Below, piece after piece: positions 36,652-48,924 of a stretch of DNA of 64,000 nt. The stretch covers positions 510,001 to 574,000 of the forward strand of contig CALZFC010000031.1 in assembly GCA_945643635.1 (NCBI GenBank). The letters run 5' to 3'. How positions within the stretch are numbered: position 1 is the first letter of the stretch; each line of letters starts with the position of its first letter. This DNA comes from Allodiplogaster sudhausi. Lineage: Eukaryota; Nematoda; Chromadorea; Rhabditida; Diplogasteridae. The translations under genes were made by a program, and so were the position numbers. A model generated the notes under the pieces. The model saw only the letters and a program-made list of their open reading frames with translations, searched no databases and was not told the DNA's origin.

Positions 36652-36788
36652 GTCCCTTTCCATCCCTCCTAACCACCCCTCCCTCCCTTCTCTCGCTGTC
36701 CTACGTGTATCAGGATGTATTCATGTTATGGATTGTCCTTATATTCCATCTGATGTGAGTCTAATTCCAACAACGTATGGCTTTCCTT

Positions 36789-36835
<47 letters not shown>

Positions 36836-37761
36836 CTCTTAGCATTGTCAGTTCCCTATCGTACTGCCTTCTGTCACCTCTCATCGGTCATGTTCTTTCT
36901 TTGTTCTGTTGATTTACTTCCCGCAATCCAAATTTGGTTTCATTGTCTTGTATGCTTCCCTGGCCTCTTTCTCACTTTACTCTCCCTCTCATCGAGCCTC
37001 TCCTCCGCCCTCCCTCAAGTGGTTATTCTCTTCTGTTAGTAGATGACATTTGGCTTCAGTTTCTCCCCTTTTATTGTGCTTCTCATCCATAATGCCTGGT
37101 GAATCGTGGGGTTATTTCTTCCAGGTTTCGCGGTAGCTGCTGGCTTGATCGCCCTAAAACTATAGCTCTATATTTCTCTATATTTCTCTATGTCTCTCTC
37201 ACTCTCTCACTCTCTCTCTCTCTTTCTCTCTCTCTTTATCTTTATCCCTTTTCTGTCGTCTTTGATTTAAGCCTAGTGTTTAAGGGCACTTTTCGTCTTC
37301 TTCGGCTTTCATCGCGTTTTCGCTCCAATTTGTTTGTTGTTGCTGGGAGTTTTGGAATCAGCGAACATTTTTTCTGAATAATATTAGGATTAATTATGCG
37401 GAATATTTATTAGAGACATGTTCACTGGTTTGTGCGTGGATAAAAAATTCAGAATTATTTCTTAGCTGAAATAAATTGTGTGTTGCGCTAAAAGAAGGAA
37501 GAGAATTAGTGTTTGGAAGAAAGGAAGAAGAATGTACTGCTTGTACTGGGAGAAGGATGGAGTTGCCCTTCCCGTCCCACTCATCTTCGTCATATTCCTG
37601 ATGTATTCCCATTGTGGACTGCGCTCCCTCCTTGCTACCATTACTCTTTCCGATATCCTCAAGAAGAATCTTGTGCCAGGAAAGGAAAGGGGAGGAGAAG
37701 ATTGAGAGGTCGAGTTGTACAGCCGAGCATGGATAAATGACGTTTATAATTAGCCTGGCAG
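36652..37761. other. Spacer, with a possible upstream exon of the neuropeptide gene
   Basis: Pyrimidine-rich sequence with (TC)n at 36791-36832 and 37195-37230. At about 37532-37690 on the plus strand a frame contains the hydrophobic run VALPVPLIFVIFLMY; a GT after CTGAT near 37599 would give the phase needed by the next neuropeptide exon, so this could be its signal-peptide exon. The opposite strand of the same segment also has an open, acidic frame, so the assignment is unproven. Confidence 0.3.
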
Positions 37762-39124
37762 ATTGCGTGATTCTGCTACTCTTCAAGTATTACAGGCCGA
37801 GAAGGAGCTGGAAGGTGAAGTTTCTGAGCGGGAAGGCTTCTCTTTATTTCTGGTACTCCTTCTCCACACTATCCATTACCATTTCCCCAGTTGATGGGTC
37901 TAGACGCCATGCGAGAGAACTGAGGACACCTAATTTGTCGGCCTGAAAAGGCTGAAGGGAACCAACTCATATTCTTATTGTTCATTTACATCGGTGAGAG
38001 GAGGATGAGATTGCCATTCCCACATGCAAATTTGATGTATTTAGGGGGTGACTGCCAAGAGAGGAGGTAAAAGAAAGTGTGAGAGTGAGAGAGCGAGAAA
38101 GAGAGAACATTCTTTTTTGGAGATCCACATCCAATCTGAATGTGGACTATTTTCTACTTCTTACTCATAGAATGATCTGAACTTTTCGATCTACGTAGAC
38201 ATTTTTTTGCTTGAGCGAGGAGGATATATTGTGAGTGCGACCTAACGATGAACTTGTCAAAAATCAGAATGTCTTTCCAGCGACGCTCATCTCCCATTTT
38301 CGTAATGGTGGCTTGCAAAATGAATTCTGTAACCTGAAAATAGCCAATTTCTGTAGTTGGTGTAATCTTGATGATTCCAGCCCGACAAGAGTGTTGAATG
38401 TCTGCTCAAAGTGGGGCAGGTGCCGGTTTTTTCTGGCTCCTTCAGCTTCTTCTTCTTCTCTTTCTCACAACAGTTCAGCATGCCACTGCCTTCAGGCATT
38501 CAGGTTATTATTGTATTTTTCTTCTATTTCACTCTCATTTACTCCTCTTTTCTTGCTGAATTTCATCGAATATATATCTGAAGCAGCGAAGACAGTAAAT
38601 TTATAAATAAATAAATGAATGGAAGAAATTAGACATGGTGCTGGCGAGGCCGCTTGCCTTGGAAAGGCTGCTAGTGGAAGTGAAGAGAAGAAGCGCGGCG
38701 GACGAAGTGCCGGCAACGAAGTGGGAGACTCTCGGATGGGCCTGGGGAAAGAGGGCCGCACCCGCTCCAATTCAGGTTTCTTTCCCTGGTCGGCTTTCCA
38801 AAGACTCTCCCTTATCTACCTGTCCTTCTGCTTTTTCAACTCTTTCAATTGCATGCTTGGGTCCATCTCCAAATAGTTAACGTTTCACCTACAGTCGTTG
38901 CTTGTGGAAACATCTCATTGTAACTGTTAAATTGAATTTTTAGAGTTAATTTCCGTTAGGAGATTAAAATTCTTCCAATTGTGACGTAATTAGTTAAAGT
39001 CAAAGAAGAAACCATGACTTTATTATCATCCCAGGGCTACCTTCGAACAACGAGAGAGGCTCGGTCAATGATGAAGAAGACGCCGGACTGGAATGACCTC
39101 GGATGGACATGGGGAAGACGCTAA
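37762..39124 (+). CDS. Myoinhibitory-peptide (allatostatin-B)-like neuropeptide precursor, 5' end missing
   Basis: Three exons are well supported: 37762-37814 (enters in phase 2), 38633-38775 and 39035-39124, joined in frame and ending at TAA. The first encodes a helical propeptide (QVLQAEKELE), the second continues to a dibasic-type site (LLVEVKRR) and then a peptide ending WETLGWAW-GKR. The last exon has MMKK before TPDWNDLGWTW-GRR and the stop. Both cores fit the W(X)6W-amide pattern of myoinhibitory peptides, with Gly as amide donor followed by dibasic cleavage sites, and share WxxLGWxW. The product would be two secreted amidated signalling peptides, in arthropods and annelids acting on sex-peptide-receptor-type GPCRs. 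The signal-peptide exon is not identified with certainty (see the preceding spacer). Most known precursors carry more copies. Confidence 0.75.
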
Positions 39125-39458
39125 ACGCTCTTCATCTCTCTCACTCTCTTTCTCTATGCCTCCCACTTTCTCTCTCTCTCTATCGTCTACCTTAACACCA
39201 CTTATTTTGCTGCAGCTCACACTCCGAATTCGAAGTCTAGTTCCCTCTAGTCGTCACTCTTATCTCTCTCCATTCCGCTCGCTCTCTCGTTCTTTCTGCC
39301 ACAGGCCTCTAGTCTTCTATACGGTATACGTACCACTTAAAAGCTTACCCTATTCTATCTAGTTCTTGCATCTCCAGAATCTGGACCATCGTATTTCCGT
39401 GTCTCCTCCGCCTGCCGAGATAAAGCCATGTTAGTATGCGGAACTCTTTAATAACATA

Positions 39459-39464
39459 AATAAA
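39459..39464 (+). terminator. Candidate poly(A) signal of the neuropeptide gene
   Basis: AATAAA in the sense orientation 335 nt after the stop codon; other A-rich hexamers lie nearby, so the exact site is uncertain. Confidence 0.3.
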
Positions 39465-40300
39465 CAGAATCAAACGGATCAAAACTTGCAAAGTCTACTT
39501 CTTATTAAAAGGAGCATAAGTAAACAAAATTACAGAATAATATTGGTTGCTCTATAAATAAAGTTCATCATGGGGCTGCATCGAAAGAATTTCAGGAGTT
39601 GAGGTGGTGGGGGCGAGTCCAACGAATTACAGTTTTCCAATGCCTCTGGAAGCGAAGAAATGTAAATTACACAAACTAGTATTATAAAGGCTGTAATACA
39701 TGCACTAATAGATTACAAAGACAAATAAAGACAGCAGGTGAACAGAAAAGATGCCAACGTTCAGTGGAGCGGAAGAGAGCGAACGAGTCAGGGGAAGGGG
39801 GAGACTTTGATGTTCCTCGTTGGGATTCTAATGTTCAAACGTCAGTTCGATCTGGGCAAGAGGAAGAAGAAGAGAGGACAACAGGAAGGAAGGAAGGAAT
39901 GAGAAGAGAACTACACGTGTTCGGGAGATGAGAGAAGACGGCTTTCTCCGCACTTAGAACTCGCAATCCATTGGGAGAAGACACGCAACAAGAGCGGAGT
40001 ACCTGTGAAGGGATATTCTGGAGGGAGAGGAACAGACGGGGCGGAGGGGTTCAAGAAATACATTCACACAAAATAAAAATAGGAAAAGGGATAACTTACA
40101 AGTGGAAACATATGCGCGAAGAATGATCGCAGTCTGCAGAGGCTTAGCGAGATTACAAGTTATCACAAGATGAAAGCTTCAAGACATGGTGATAAGATGA
40201 GAAGTAACACAGGGTTGGGAGGAAAGAGAACACCGAAGAGAGGAAGTCTGCTTAGGAGACTGAAGACTAAGGGAGGAAATGTCATTGGAAGATCCTCGTT

Positions 40301-40934
40301 TTATCCACGGGAGGGACGATGGACGATGACGCGGTTCTCAATGAAGGCGTAGTGGTGGCGGGCGAAGAAAAGAGGCTTCTTGGAGGGGGAGGAGGGGGGC
40401 TCCTCGAAAGGCCACTTCCTCTTCAGATTCTCTTGCACTGGAAGGGGCAGCGAGTGACGCGCGCGGCTCGCTCTTTCTCTGCAACAACAAACTCATTAGC
40501 AGAATTCTATTATTGCTATGATATTTTTAGCTGCACCGACTTTCCTTCCCCCGCGGATGTTTATATTCGTTGAGTTTGCGGATAAGTCAACGAGACGCAG
40601 ACTCTGCATCTGCTTAAATCTCTTTCTCTCCGCATGCATATGTATGTACAAATGTATACATGTGTACATACAAACAGATACAAGACGCTTGTAGGAAATG
40701 TGAGTAAAGAGAGTAAATTGAAAAGAGAAGCAAACCGATTGTAGGCGAGGGGAGAGAGAACCACGGCGTGGCCCATCACTGAGTCCAGCAGGATCTTGTC
40801 GATGTGGCGAGAGGCGAACACTTCGTCATCTCCAGGGCAGACTCCGCTCAGATTGGCAGTCTGGCTGGGCAGGTAGTACCAGAGGACACTCGCACACGGG
40901 TAGCCGTCGCAGATGAAGAGAGATACTATCTGTA

Positions 40935-40968
<34 letters not shown>

Positions 40969-42851
40969 GAGAGGAGAGGGAGAGAGAGAGAAAGAGGGAG
41001 AGGGAGAGAGAGGGAGAGGGAGAGAGAGGGCGAGACTAAAACGAATGAATCAGTGCAGCCCTTCGAGAACGAAAAAAGGATTAAATAGTCGAAGATAAGT
41101 GAGTCTGATCATATGTACGTAAACTACTGCATTCACACAGCCTGGCACATAAAAAAGACAGCACAAAAAGCCTATAGATAACAAACAATAGGCGAAAATA
41201 TACATATGGGTGACACTGGGGAAGAAAAGGTGAAAAAGGCAGTGGGCACGGGGAGAGATAACGCATTAATAGAAGGGAAAGTATTACATTGTGCCAGCAG
41301 ACAGTCACTTTTCTTCTTCTTCTTCAAACTTCTCCTATGCCTCGCTCTCGCTCGCTCTCTCTCTCTATCTCTCTCTCTCTCTATCTCTCTCTCTCTCTCT
41401 CTCTGTCTCCCTTGCCCTCTGTCTCGTTTTCTCTCCACCTTCCTGTCAATCTCTCTCTCTCTCAATCTTGTGATCTTACTTTGGCCAGGAACATATCGGA
41501 AGCATCCTCAGCCCGCACGCGGACGCAGTCTCTCTCGTGGATTGTGATGCCGAGTCTCGGCGACTCGAATGCCCGGAAACAAGTCATCCGCTTCGGGGGC
41601 TTGTCATTCTGTAAAGGGCAATTCGTGGTATTTGAGGAAGGGGAAAGAGAATGGAAAGACTGACGATCATGTGAACTCGCTTGGAGAACGAAGCACCGAC
41701 TGGCTTCCAACCAGCGAAGCTTTCTACCACTGAAATCAGACAAAAGCTATCTCTTCGCTCTTCTGACAATTTGAATAATTAATACAACATTAGTTCGAAC
41801 TAACAGATGAGGGTTATCTTTTAAGAATTTTTTAAAGATCAAATCAATTTATTTATTGCATTTCTCACACAATTCCTTTGCCTTGGAAATGAGTTACTAT
41901 AATATTTTCCTTGACCAAATGTGACGATTTGCTTTACCATTTTCTCTGCGTCGGCAGCCTCGATTGGTCTTGCGGAAATGCGTTGGTTTGACCTGAAAAC
42001 TGTTTGAATACGCATGTGAATATATTGCAGGTATGAGTAATCTCATGTTGTGCCTTTTGTCCGTAACTCTTTTACAATTCCGCTAATTGCACAATCTTGT
42101 GTTTCGTTAACTCACTTTCCGCATCAACGTACTTACGAAATATCATGAAAAGGATTGCAAACAGTATGACTCATGGTTGAATTATTTTTTTGGAATAGTG
42201 TATTGCGAAATATTGTGCAGGTTGACAGGAAAGACACCGTACTTGGCTGCCGGTACTGCGGGCGCGGGGCCGCGTCTCTGCATAGTTCAGCATGACGCCA
42301 CCATTGCGAAGAGGGCGACCAGTGGAAGAGAGCAGAGGGGGAGGGGGAGAGGGCGTAGAGATTGAGGAGCATGGAGAGACGTGCAGAGAAGCAGATGTCT
42401 CTCCAACGTTCTCGTCGTAGATCACAAGACTTGTCATCTCCATCTTCTGGAATCGAAGAATGCAATTCCCCGTAGAAAACATATGACGTCAGATATTATT
42501 GTTCGTTTTTCAAAGCAATAAGCCTCAGGCCGACAAAGAGGGTAATTATGCTTGTTTCGAGAACAGCCAAGTGGTCTTTGTTTGGGAAGGCGTGCCAAAT
42601 AGAGAGAGAGCGATATAGAGAACTAGAGAAAGAGAAGAGGGCAAATCTCAGAGGGCAGCGAGAAACAGGGAATTTGGAGCGAGAAAGACGGCGTGTGAGG
42701 TGGACGGCCCTACTTGATTCCCTCCGGCTCCGACCTGGTGGTGGTCGTTCTTCCCTGCATGTTCGCAGTCGTTTTCATTGTCTCCTTCGGAGGGAAAGAA
42801 CGAGCCGATCTCAGCCGTCTTCGGAGAGTTCACTTCCGCCGTTGCCTTCAT
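40301..42851 (-). CDS. BAH-domain chromatin protein (BAHD1/TNRC18-like)
   Basis: Seven exons: 42851-42714, 42446-42243, 41992-41938, 41729-41677, 41608-41480, 40929-40736, 40478-40301; 951 nt, 316 aa. The N-terminal ~115 residues are low-complexity and acidic/Ser-Pro-rich. A bromo-adjacent-homology domain follows at about residues 170-260: [58 protein letters not shown] and [12 protein letters not shown]. The WYY...EVFASRH...VLS...YNR pattern is that of the BAHD1/BAHCC1/TNRC18 and winged-eye group, nuclear readers that bind methylated histone tails and act in gene silencing. The C terminus ([22 protein letters not shown]) is basic. It is much shorter than vertebrate relatives. The BAH exons are secure; the first two exons and the start are weaker. 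It converges on the neuropeptide gene. Confidence 0.8.
40930..41030 (+). repeat. (GA)n tract joined to BAH exon acceptor
   Basis: GA-rich tract directly upstream (in transcription) of the exon 40929-40736, on the sense strand a (TC)n run ending CTCTCTTACAG. A second, oppositely oriented (TC)n block on the plus strand occupies 41345-41463 in the same intron. Confidence 0.9.
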
Positions 42852-42859
42852 TGTCACTC

Positions 42860-44690
42860 CACTACGGATTGTCGCCTTCTCCCTTTCCTGTGGATTTCTT
42901 AAAAAGAAAAAAAGTAATATGATTCCATTTCCCTGTCTCTTCCTTTTCTATCCCTCATCTTTCTCTCAATTAGAGAGCAGGAAATATGGATAAACACGTG
43001 AGTGGCAGCCGACCGAAAAGGAGAGCCTCACACGAACACAGCCGAAAACTAGATTGCACCGCCAGAAAGAAGAAGACATTCTCTACCTTAGCGCATTTCA
43101 ACATCCGAGAAAATGCAAGAAAAGAAAAGAAATGAAAACGCGTGGCCAGTCAGGACAGAAGGCTTTCTTTCAGTTTAGAATTGTCACGAGGATAAGCACA
43201 TGGGAAAGGGATTGTGAAAGAGCACGGAAGATACGTGACGTCATCAGAGGGGAGCTGATTTACAAGCAACGGAACTGGAACAAGACGAAAGAGAGAGAGA
43301 AGAGGAGGGGAAAGAGAGATAAAGAGAAATAGAATGGGGAAAGATAAAGAGAGAGGAGATTGAGAACTCGGAACAATTGAAGGCACAAACACTAGCACAC
43401 TTCTCCAGTGGAAACATGCACAGTTCACATCCATCTCGCTGTTTCCACTCTTCGGTGAGTAAGAATGATGACTAATTGTATGCTTCTAAGACAAGCGTGG
43501 ACATTATAGCCTTGGCTCATTCTCTCCCACACGGTTTCTCTTTTCAATCATCACAAGTTTATCAGCAGAGAAGTTGCAACGTGAGATGATTGTAAGGAAA
43601 TTGGTATGAAGTACATTCTAATAAGCATGATTGAATTGGAATTATTGGCGATGCGAAGATGTCTAAGCAGAGCTATCGACGCATGTTAATCATGTTTCTC
43701 GTGTTTGTTGCCATTCACTCTAATGCACGGTTCAATCTCCCGTCTTCTATGATCTCCTCTCTCTCTCTCTCCCTCTCTCTCTCTCTCTCGCTCTCCTTGA
43801 ATCTCTCTGCGAGATGTTTAGAGGCATACACTAACTTGTGAAGTAGTACACTCACATGCCAAAATGGGCGAGAAGGAGGCGGGCACAAAAAGGTTGCACA
43901 CGCATGTACAAACCCGCCAGTCGCAAAAGATGTCGGCAGATAAGCAGCGAGAGAGGGAGGGAGAGAGAGAGAGGGAGGGAGAGAGAGAAAGGGAGGGAAA
44001 GAGAGAGAGAGAGAGAGAGTGAGATAGAGAGAAGTGACTAGGTAAGGGGAAACAGGGCAAACGAGATAATAACGGTGGAATGAACGGAACGGCCAGTGAC
44101 AGTAGACGAAAGGCAATGAAGAGCTCGCCAGACAAAGAGAGTACGCGAGAGTGAGAGATTGTGGGAGAGAGAGAGAGAGAGAGAACTATAGTCAACAAAT
44201 AGAGTAAAGAAAGCGAGAAAAGATAATGAGAGATATGTGGACGGAAGAAGAGGGAAACAGAAAGTGAGAAAGAGCTGGAAAAATCTAGCAAGGACAAGTA
44301 TGCGCCAGTAGAAAGCCGCCGGCACCGCAGGGAAATGAAGGAACCAAGATTGGGGAGAAGAGAGTCCGATACAGAAGAGTCAACAGATTGAAGGAAAGGA
44401 TGACCAGAGCAGATTACGAATTTTTCTACATACTATCGCACAGTAATCCAACGTTCGTTTAAAAAAAAGGTAGTGAATTATGCTCCTGCAACAGCGAAGG
44501 AAATTGGGGAGCGAAGAAAAAGCAAATTCCAAGTCTACTTTTGCTGTTCTTCTTTCGTTTAGCTTCTTACTCGTCCTCCGCCTTGTCAATCTTCGGAAGC
44601 AAGAAGCAAAGGATGAGCATGAAATCGCCAGGAGGAGAGAACAACGAGAAAGCTGAGATGAGAAGGAAATACAGACAAAAATAGAAGTCA
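42860..44690. other. Gene-poor spacer, no gene recognised
   Basis: Mixed sequence with (TC)n at 43755-43797 and GA-rich repeats at 43948-44035 and 44165-44185. The open frames are repeat-driven or featureless. Confidence 0.5.
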
Positions 44691-44749
44691 ATTGTGTTTG
44701 TTCGCTGCCGTCATGAGATACAAACAACACTTGAGGCAGTGGAAGAGGG

Positions 44750-45040
44750 ATGAGAGAGTAGAGAGAGGGTGTAGAGAGAGAGGGAAAGAGGAAAGGAGGG
44801 AGGGCGAGAGATGGGGAGCAGAAAGGAGAGAGAGAGATAGAGAGAGGGAGGGAAAGAGAAAAGGCGGGAAGGCGAGAGATCGGGAACAGAGAGGAGAGGG
44901 AGAGATAGCGAGACGGTGTAGAGAGAGGGAGGGAAAGAGGAAAGGCGGAAGGGCAAGAGATGGGGAGCAGAGAGGAGAAGGAGAGAGGGAGGGAAAGAGG
45001 AAAGTAGGGAGGGTGAGAGATGGAGAAGAGAGAGGGCAGA
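44750..45040 (+). repeat. Imperfect purine minisatellite, unit about 60-70 bp
   Basis: Four to five diverged copies of a unit containing GAGGGAGGGAAAGAGAAAAGG, then GGGCGAGAGATGGGGAGCAG and GAGGAGAG. The strand is almost entirely purine. A long plus-strand frame across it is a by-product of the repeat. Confidence 0.75.
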
Positions 45041-45270
45041 GAATAACTCGCGCGAGAAAGATTAAAATAACAGCATTATACGAACAAGATTCCGCAACGC
45101 AATGAGACACAAACACGCGATGTTCTTAAGACAAAAAAAGAAGAAGGTGTGTGGATATTCAAAGTGAGAAGAAAGAGACCGAGGAGGGGAGTGATTGCTT
45201 CTATCTTTAGCAACTGTACGATTGGAGGGAACAGAAAGAACGATCTTAGCCTGCCAGAACACCACCTGGA

Positions 45271-45580
45271 GAGAAGAGATAAAGGGGAGAGAAAGAGAGA
45301 CTGGAGAGAAGAGATAAAGGGGAGAGAAAGAGAGACTGGAGAGAAGAGATAAAGGGGAGAGAAAGAGAGACTGGAGAGAAGAGATAAAGGGGAGAGAAAG
45401 AGAGACTGGAGAGAAGAGATAAAGGGGAGAGAAAGAGAGACTGGAGAGAAGAGATAAAGGGGAGAGAAAGAGAGACTGGAGAGAAGAGATAAAGGGGAGA
45501 GAAAGAGAGACTGGAGAGAAGAGATAAAGGGGAGAGAAAGAGAGACTGGAGAGAAGAGATAAAGGGGAGAGAAAGAGAGA
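45271..45580 (+). repeat. Perfect 35-bp minisatellite, nine copies
   Basis: Unit GAGAAGAGATAAAGGGGAGA then GAAAGAGAGACTGGA, starting at 45271, 45306, 45341 and so on to 45551; the ninth copy stops after 30 bp. By eye all copies are identical, which implies recent expansion or homogenisation. The number of copies is likely to vary between individuals. It lies between imperfect purine repeats and no gene spans it. Confidence 0.95.
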
Positions 45581-45749
45581 CTCTCTGATACCAGCTTCCT
45601 CTAACTGTAGAGCTGCAAAAAAAAAAGATTGAGTTTGGAACGGTGATCAGGTTTTAAAAGAGTATCCAGGAGATAATAATGAAGACTGGGAGAAGATCCA
45701 AATTAAAAAATAATGCCAACATGGTATAAGCTCAGTAGACGGACAATAA

Positions 45750-45774
45750 TAAATGGAAAGAGAGAATGAGAGAA

Positions 45775-45824
<50 letters not shown>

Positions 45825-45940
45825 GAAGAGAGGAATGTGAGAGTGCGAGGAGAGGAAGAGAGGAAAAAGGGAAACAGAGTTAGGGACAGAAGGAGAAAAA
45901 GGGAGGGAGAGAGAGAGAGAGAGAAAGCGCAAGGAACGGG
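45750..45940 (+). repeat. GA/GAAA-rich microsatellite block
   Basis: Near-pure purine sequence with (GA)n cores at 45774-45822 and 45908-45924. Encodes only low-complexity Glu/Arg or, on the other strand, Leu/Ser frames. Confidence 0.85.
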
Positions 45941-46012
45941 GAGAGACCTCGAAGAACATTCCAGTGGAAACACGGAAAGAATCAACAAACAGCTACACTT
46001 TGTATTCGGAGG

Positions 46013-46309
46013 GTGCAAGGTTTTATCTTGAGCAAAGCAAATGATAGGAAAACCGTCTTGAATTGGAAAACAGGGGAGTGTGGAAATAGAATGGGAAATG
46101 CATTTCCAGCGCATTTATCTGGCTGTCTGGAAGAGCTGGATGCCATAGCCCGAATTGGATATCAGAATTGCTGCAAGATTGCTAAATATATCCTTGTGAG
46201 GAAAAAGGGGAAATGTTTGAAAGAGCTGCTTGAATCGCATGAGAGAATGTCTGTGGACAGGGAAGGTATTAAGGGGAGAGAGAATCCTCTCGCAGCAAAA
46301 CGGACATAG
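46013..46309 (+). CDS. Hypothetical small ORF
   Basis: A 98-codon frame lying between GA blocks but itself of mixed composition, with the central segment GCLEELDAIARIGYQ followed by NCCKIAKYILVRKKGK having a plausible globular look. No signal peptide, no splice partners and no recognised family. It may be chance. Confidence 0.2.
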   Translation: MQGFILSKANDRKTVLNWKTGECGNRMGNAFPAHLSGCLEELDAIARIGYQNCCKIAKYILVRKKGKCLKELLESHERMSVDREGIKGRENPLAAKRT

Positions 46310-46319
46310 AAGTATGCAT

Positions 46320-46698
46320 TCATGAATAGAGTAGCAGGCATAACAATCTGAGAGAGAAACATCATGTAAAGAGGAGAGAGAATGGAACAAAAGAAAGAGA
46401 AGGATTGAACGAAGGGAAGGAGAATGTGAGGGAGGGGAAGAGAGAGACAGGGTCAGGGGGAGAGAATTGAGAAGTGATCAGCTGGGTTATTCCAGTGACG
46501 CAAGTGGAATGGGCAGTCTGGTCACTGACAAGCGGCTCGCAAAAAGAAGAGAAGAGGTAAAAGAAAATGTGAAGAGAACGGACCTTTCATGGAAAGGGCA
46601 AAGGAAAATATAGCTAAATCGGCCGGGCTTCTAGATAGATGTCATTCAAGCTGTCTGGTGGTATCGCTGTGGAAATCGCTTCGAGAGAGAAACAAAGC

Positions 46699-46774
<76 letters not shown>

Positions 46775-48680
46775 GACCACAGGGTAGAAAACGATAAGGA
46801 ATTCAGAAGTAGAAAAGAAAAAGAAAGTATGTGTAGAAGAAATCGAGGTCCGAAGCTTTTAAATTAGAACCATGAATAAGAGAGAATGAGAGTGTACAGC
46901 CGAGGAGAGTGAAGAGAAGTTAGAGGGAACGGCTGCTCGAAGCACCTGAAGCCAAAAATAATACAGAATGCAGAGCTATGAAAAGTGTTGGCGGAGACGA
47001 AAGGATGCGAATGAAGAGCAAACAGTATTCAGTGGCCAGGGGGAGGGTGGAGACAAAGGAGAGAGAGAGAGAGAGAGGTAGAGGAGAGAGAGAGAGAGCA
47101 GAGAAAAGAGGAGATGGGTGACAGGGAGGCAGAGTGAGAGAGAGAGAGAGTGAGAGAGAGAGAGAGAGATAGAAAGGAGAGAAGAGCGTTGCAAGTGTCA
47201 AGATATTCGAGTTGATCACAAAAGAGATGTTAGTAAACGGGCATGCACTGATCGACCTGAAAAATACGTGCAAAAAGTATGCCATGTTCAGTTTCTTCCC
47301 ACGAAGCTTAAATCTGCCTTATTTGCTCTAGTTGTATAAAAAATCTGTGAGGTTCGCCTTTAAAAAGATTTTTAATACCTTCGTAAAATTCGTAAAAAAA
47401 AAACTTCGTCCGCCGTTAAAATTAAAGAAAAAAAATTATTTGGAGCCTCTAGCTGAAGAAAGGATTTGTTTAGACAAGTATTTGTCGACTATTGGAAGAA
47501 AAATTTTGCGCCTTTTTTTATTGAGAAATTTCAACTTACGTACCTCTTCGATTTCCATGGAAAACAGAGTATAAAACCTAGTAAGTTAAGGAGTTAGGTG
47601 GAGAGAGAGAAAAAACAGAGTGGGAGAGAGAGCGAGAGAGAAAAAGTACAGTGGGAGAGAGAGAGAAAGCGAGAGAGAAAAAAACAGAGTGGGAGAGAGA
47701 GAGAGCGAGAGAGAAAGAATAGAGTGGGAGAGAGAGAGAGCGAGAGAGAAAAACGAGCCGGCTGAGTAGGAAGAGAAAAGACATATGAAGCCAGTGTGGT
47801 GGAAGGCTGAATCATCATCACCAGCCGGGATCGGTATTGGGGCAAGGAAATTGAGATTATCAAAGAGAAGAGGGAAGTGGAAGAGGTACTCTACAAGGGA
47901 AAATATAGGCATGCTAAACTTATATTTGTCCCGAGATAACACTCATATTCCTACATCAATAAAGAAATGGAAGAAATCTTATAAAGAAATGGAAGGAGAC
48001 TGGAAGAATGAAGTGAATTCGTATCATCCTTTCGAAATATGCTTCTGTAAAAGTAAAGTCGTTTTAATGATTCCAAATCCAGAATGAAAATTAGAAAAAA
48101 AAGCAAAACAGGACATCCTTAATTTCTTGATGGGGAACATCGTTTTAACAGGTTTAAAGGAATGATGGCATGTTCAAAGATTCTACTCTCCATAGAATGG
48201 ATTCCACTACTCCACAGGGAAGAATTCTGCCAGTCACTGAGGAAAAGGACTTCAGTCTTTGGATTCGAGAAGAATTCATCATGAGAGAGAGAAAGAAATG
48301 ATGTGCAACCGTATCTTCACCCTCAACTTCCAGTACTGTCTGAATCCTGATCATAGGAACATCTCTCTCTCTCTTTCACTCCCTCTCTCTCTCTCTCACT
48401 CCCTCTCTCTCTCTCTCTTTCTCTGACCTGGCTCGTTCTCTTCCCCTCCGCTAGCCACAGTTCTCCTACTCTAATCGAGCTTTGTCCAGTCTTTCATATC
48501 TGTATCGGGGCACCCTCTTTCCCGCACATCTCCACTTCTCACTCCGGCTCACCGTCTGTTGCTCACTCATGCGTCCACACTCTCTCTTTCTCTCTCTCTG
48601 TGACTCCTTTCCTTCTCTCTCTTTCTCTCATTAGTTCTTTGCTTCTCTACTCGATCGCCAACGCTTCTACATATCTCTAC
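46320..48680. other. Gene-poor, repeat-rich spacer
   Basis: (GA)n at 46700-46775 and 47060-47170; at 47597-47760 about four copies of a 40-bp GA-rich unit with AAAAACAGAGTGGGAGAG. An A/T-rich island at 47320-47580 has an open 80-codon Lys/Phe-rich frame that contrasts with its surroundings; possibly a decayed insertion. (TC)n lies at 48362-48423. Confidence 0.4.
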
Positions 48681-48683
48681 AGA

Positions 48684-48752
48684 AATGGCGAGGGCAACGG
48701 GCAGCAGCCGTTGGTTGCCCACTCGAAAAAGAGGAAGTGAGAGAGATAGAGC

Positions 48753-48793
<41 letters not shown>

Positions 48794-48915
48794 AGAGCGG
48801 GAGGAGAATGGCGGATAGAAGAGAGTTCTTCCCATCGGGCTATCGATTGAACCGGGGCGTGGTGTCCACTACATGGTCGTCGTCCTCTGCTCCGGACTCC
48901 TTCGCCCCTCGCTGA
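48684..48915 (+). CDS. Possible small basic peptide exons
   Basis: An ATG after a CTACAG acceptor opens a frame with GSSRWLPTRKRG, then a GA microsatellite (48755-48795) that could be an intron starting at GTGAGAGAG, then a frame RREFFPSGYRLNRGVV to a stop at 48915. Dibasic sites flank short segments, as in peptide precursors, but no signal peptide or known peptide motif is visible. Speculative. Confidence 0.15.
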
Positions 48916-48924
48916 TTATAACTC

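Noticed and set aside
44692..45105. 137-codon Glu/Arg/Gly-rich frame
   Set aside because: Product of a purine minisatellite with no non-repeat core.
47332..47574. 80-codon Lys/Phe-rich frame in an A/T-rich island
   Set aside because: Composition is explained by A/T bias; no motif, no splice context.
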